Assembly (NCBI GenBank): GCA_003220195.1
Contig: QHRT01000535.1
Coordinates: forward strand, 540-5,564
Origin: Candidatus Rokuibacteriota bacterium
GTDB taxonomy: Bacteria; Methylomirabilota; Methylomirabilia; Rokubacteriales; CSP1-6
Reading direction: 5' to 3'
DNA length: 5,025 nt
Shown: positions 4,659 to 5,025 of the stretch, in pieces
Numbering within the stretch: the first letter of the stretch is position 1
Layout of the letters: every line of letters starts with the position of its first letter
The notes under the pieces: model-generated
Databases searched by the model: none
Seen by the model: only the letters and a program-made list of their open reading frames with translations
What the model was told of the DNA's origin: nothing
Position numbers and translations under genes: made by a program

Positions 4659-5025
4659 CCGGCGTCGCGTACAGCACCCGCCGGTTCAAGTTCGCCGCGG
4701 GACACCATTACCGCGTGGACGGGTGGTCCGACGCTGACAACGATCGCGTGTTCGGACGGCTCACGGTGCCGCACGGTCACAATTACATCGTGGACGTCAC
4801 CGTGCGCGGGGCGATCGACGCGGACACGGGAATGGTGATCGATCTCGCCGAGCTGAAACGGATCGTCGGGGAGACGGTGGTGGAGCGTTTCGACCACGCC
4901 GACCTCAATCAGGATCCCGCCTTCCGCGGCCGCGTCCCGACGACCGAGAACCTCGCGATCACGATCTGGGACCTGCTGGCTCCGAAGCTCGGCGCCGAGC
5001 TGCTGTGGCAGGTGCGGGTCTGGGA
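4655..5025 (+). CDS. 6-pyruvoyl-tetrahydropterin synthase / QueD-like protein lacking the usual Cys (3' end outside window)
   Basis: 123 residues are visible from GTG 4655, probably all but the last few. Family members convert dihydroneopterin triphosphate to 6-carboxy- or 6-pyruvoyl-tetrahydropterin for queuosine, folate or biopterin synthesis. Zinc ligands are present: H17 (FAAGH) and H40/H42 (HGHNY). So are the Asp-His of FDHADLN (D80, H81) and the substrate-binding Glu of PTTENLA (E99). However, the position four residues before HGH, Cys in QueD (CxxxHGH) or Glu in the PTPS-III type, is Leu36 (FGRLTVPHGH). There is no Cys anywhere in the visible protein. Its normal activity is therefore doubtful; a changed reaction is more likely than decay, since the rest of the site is intact. 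The GTG overlaps the glycosyltransferase stop (GTGA, 4655-4658), with GAGGT nine bases upstream. I withhold the queD symbol for this reason. Confidence 0.85.
   Translation, partial: MTGVAYSTRRFKFAAGHHYRVDGWSDADNDRVFGRLTVPHGHNYIVDVTVRGAIDADTGMVIDLAELKRIVGETVVERFDHADLNQDPAFRGRVPTTENLAITIWDLLAPKLGAELLWQVRVW

Noticed and set aside
3603..4897. Several minus-strand frames of 178 to 289 residues opposite the glycosyltransferase and PTPS genes
   Set aside because: They are Arg/Ser/Pro-rich shadows typical of high-GC DNA and overlap two plus-strand genes with clear family motifs.

Overview
This is a high-GC, gene-dense piece of a bacterial chromosome, probably from an uncultured soil or subsurface lineage. 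It carries a rubrerythrin / HdrD-like Fe-S / DUF3501 redox group, a lipoprotein cytochrome c, GTGA stop/start overlaps and a tRNA with an encoded CCA. These fit a Gram-negative organism of the Methylomirabilota/'Rokubacteria' or deltaproteobacterial kind. That placement comes from family recollection and is weak. There is no phage, transposon, integrase or CRISPR gene in the window.

Layout. 1-255 (+) is the C-terminal part of a rubrerythrin. 340-1149 (+) is a hybrid protein: an N-terminal Fe-S segment of the HdrD/GlpC type joined in frame to a DUF3501 domain that lacks its own N-terminus. 1146-1457 (+) overlaps it and encodes a small cytochrome c lipoprotein. 1489-2214 (-) is a PuuD-type (urate hydroxylase N-terminal family) membrane protein without the cytochrome domain, tail to tail with the cytochrome gene. 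2244-2594 (-) is an extremely acidic, repeat-built reading frame with no canonical start codon, lying between a good sigma-70-like promoter (2622-2649) and the membrane-protein gene. 2741-2815 (+) is tRNA-Met(CAU), followed by a large hairpin (2843-2887). 2940-3449 (-) is a small exported protein with an Arg-rich tail. 3603-4658 (+) is a GT4 glycosyltransferase whose stop overlaps the start of a 6-pyruvoyl-tetrahydropterin synthase/QueD-like gene (4655 to the window end).

How they may work together. The first three genes look like an oxidative-stress or electron-transfer operon: peroxide-reducing diiron protein, Fe-S protein and membrane-anchored cytochrome c. Its Fe-S component appears internally deleted and fused. 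The last two genes are translationally coupled and suggest a sugar-plus-pterin pathway. The pterin enzyme retains the zinc, acid/base and substrate residues of its family but has no cysteine at the nucleophile position.

The observations most worth following are the HdrD/DUF3501 fusion, the nucleophile-less PTPS next to a GT4 enzyme, and the hyperacidic frame without a start codon.
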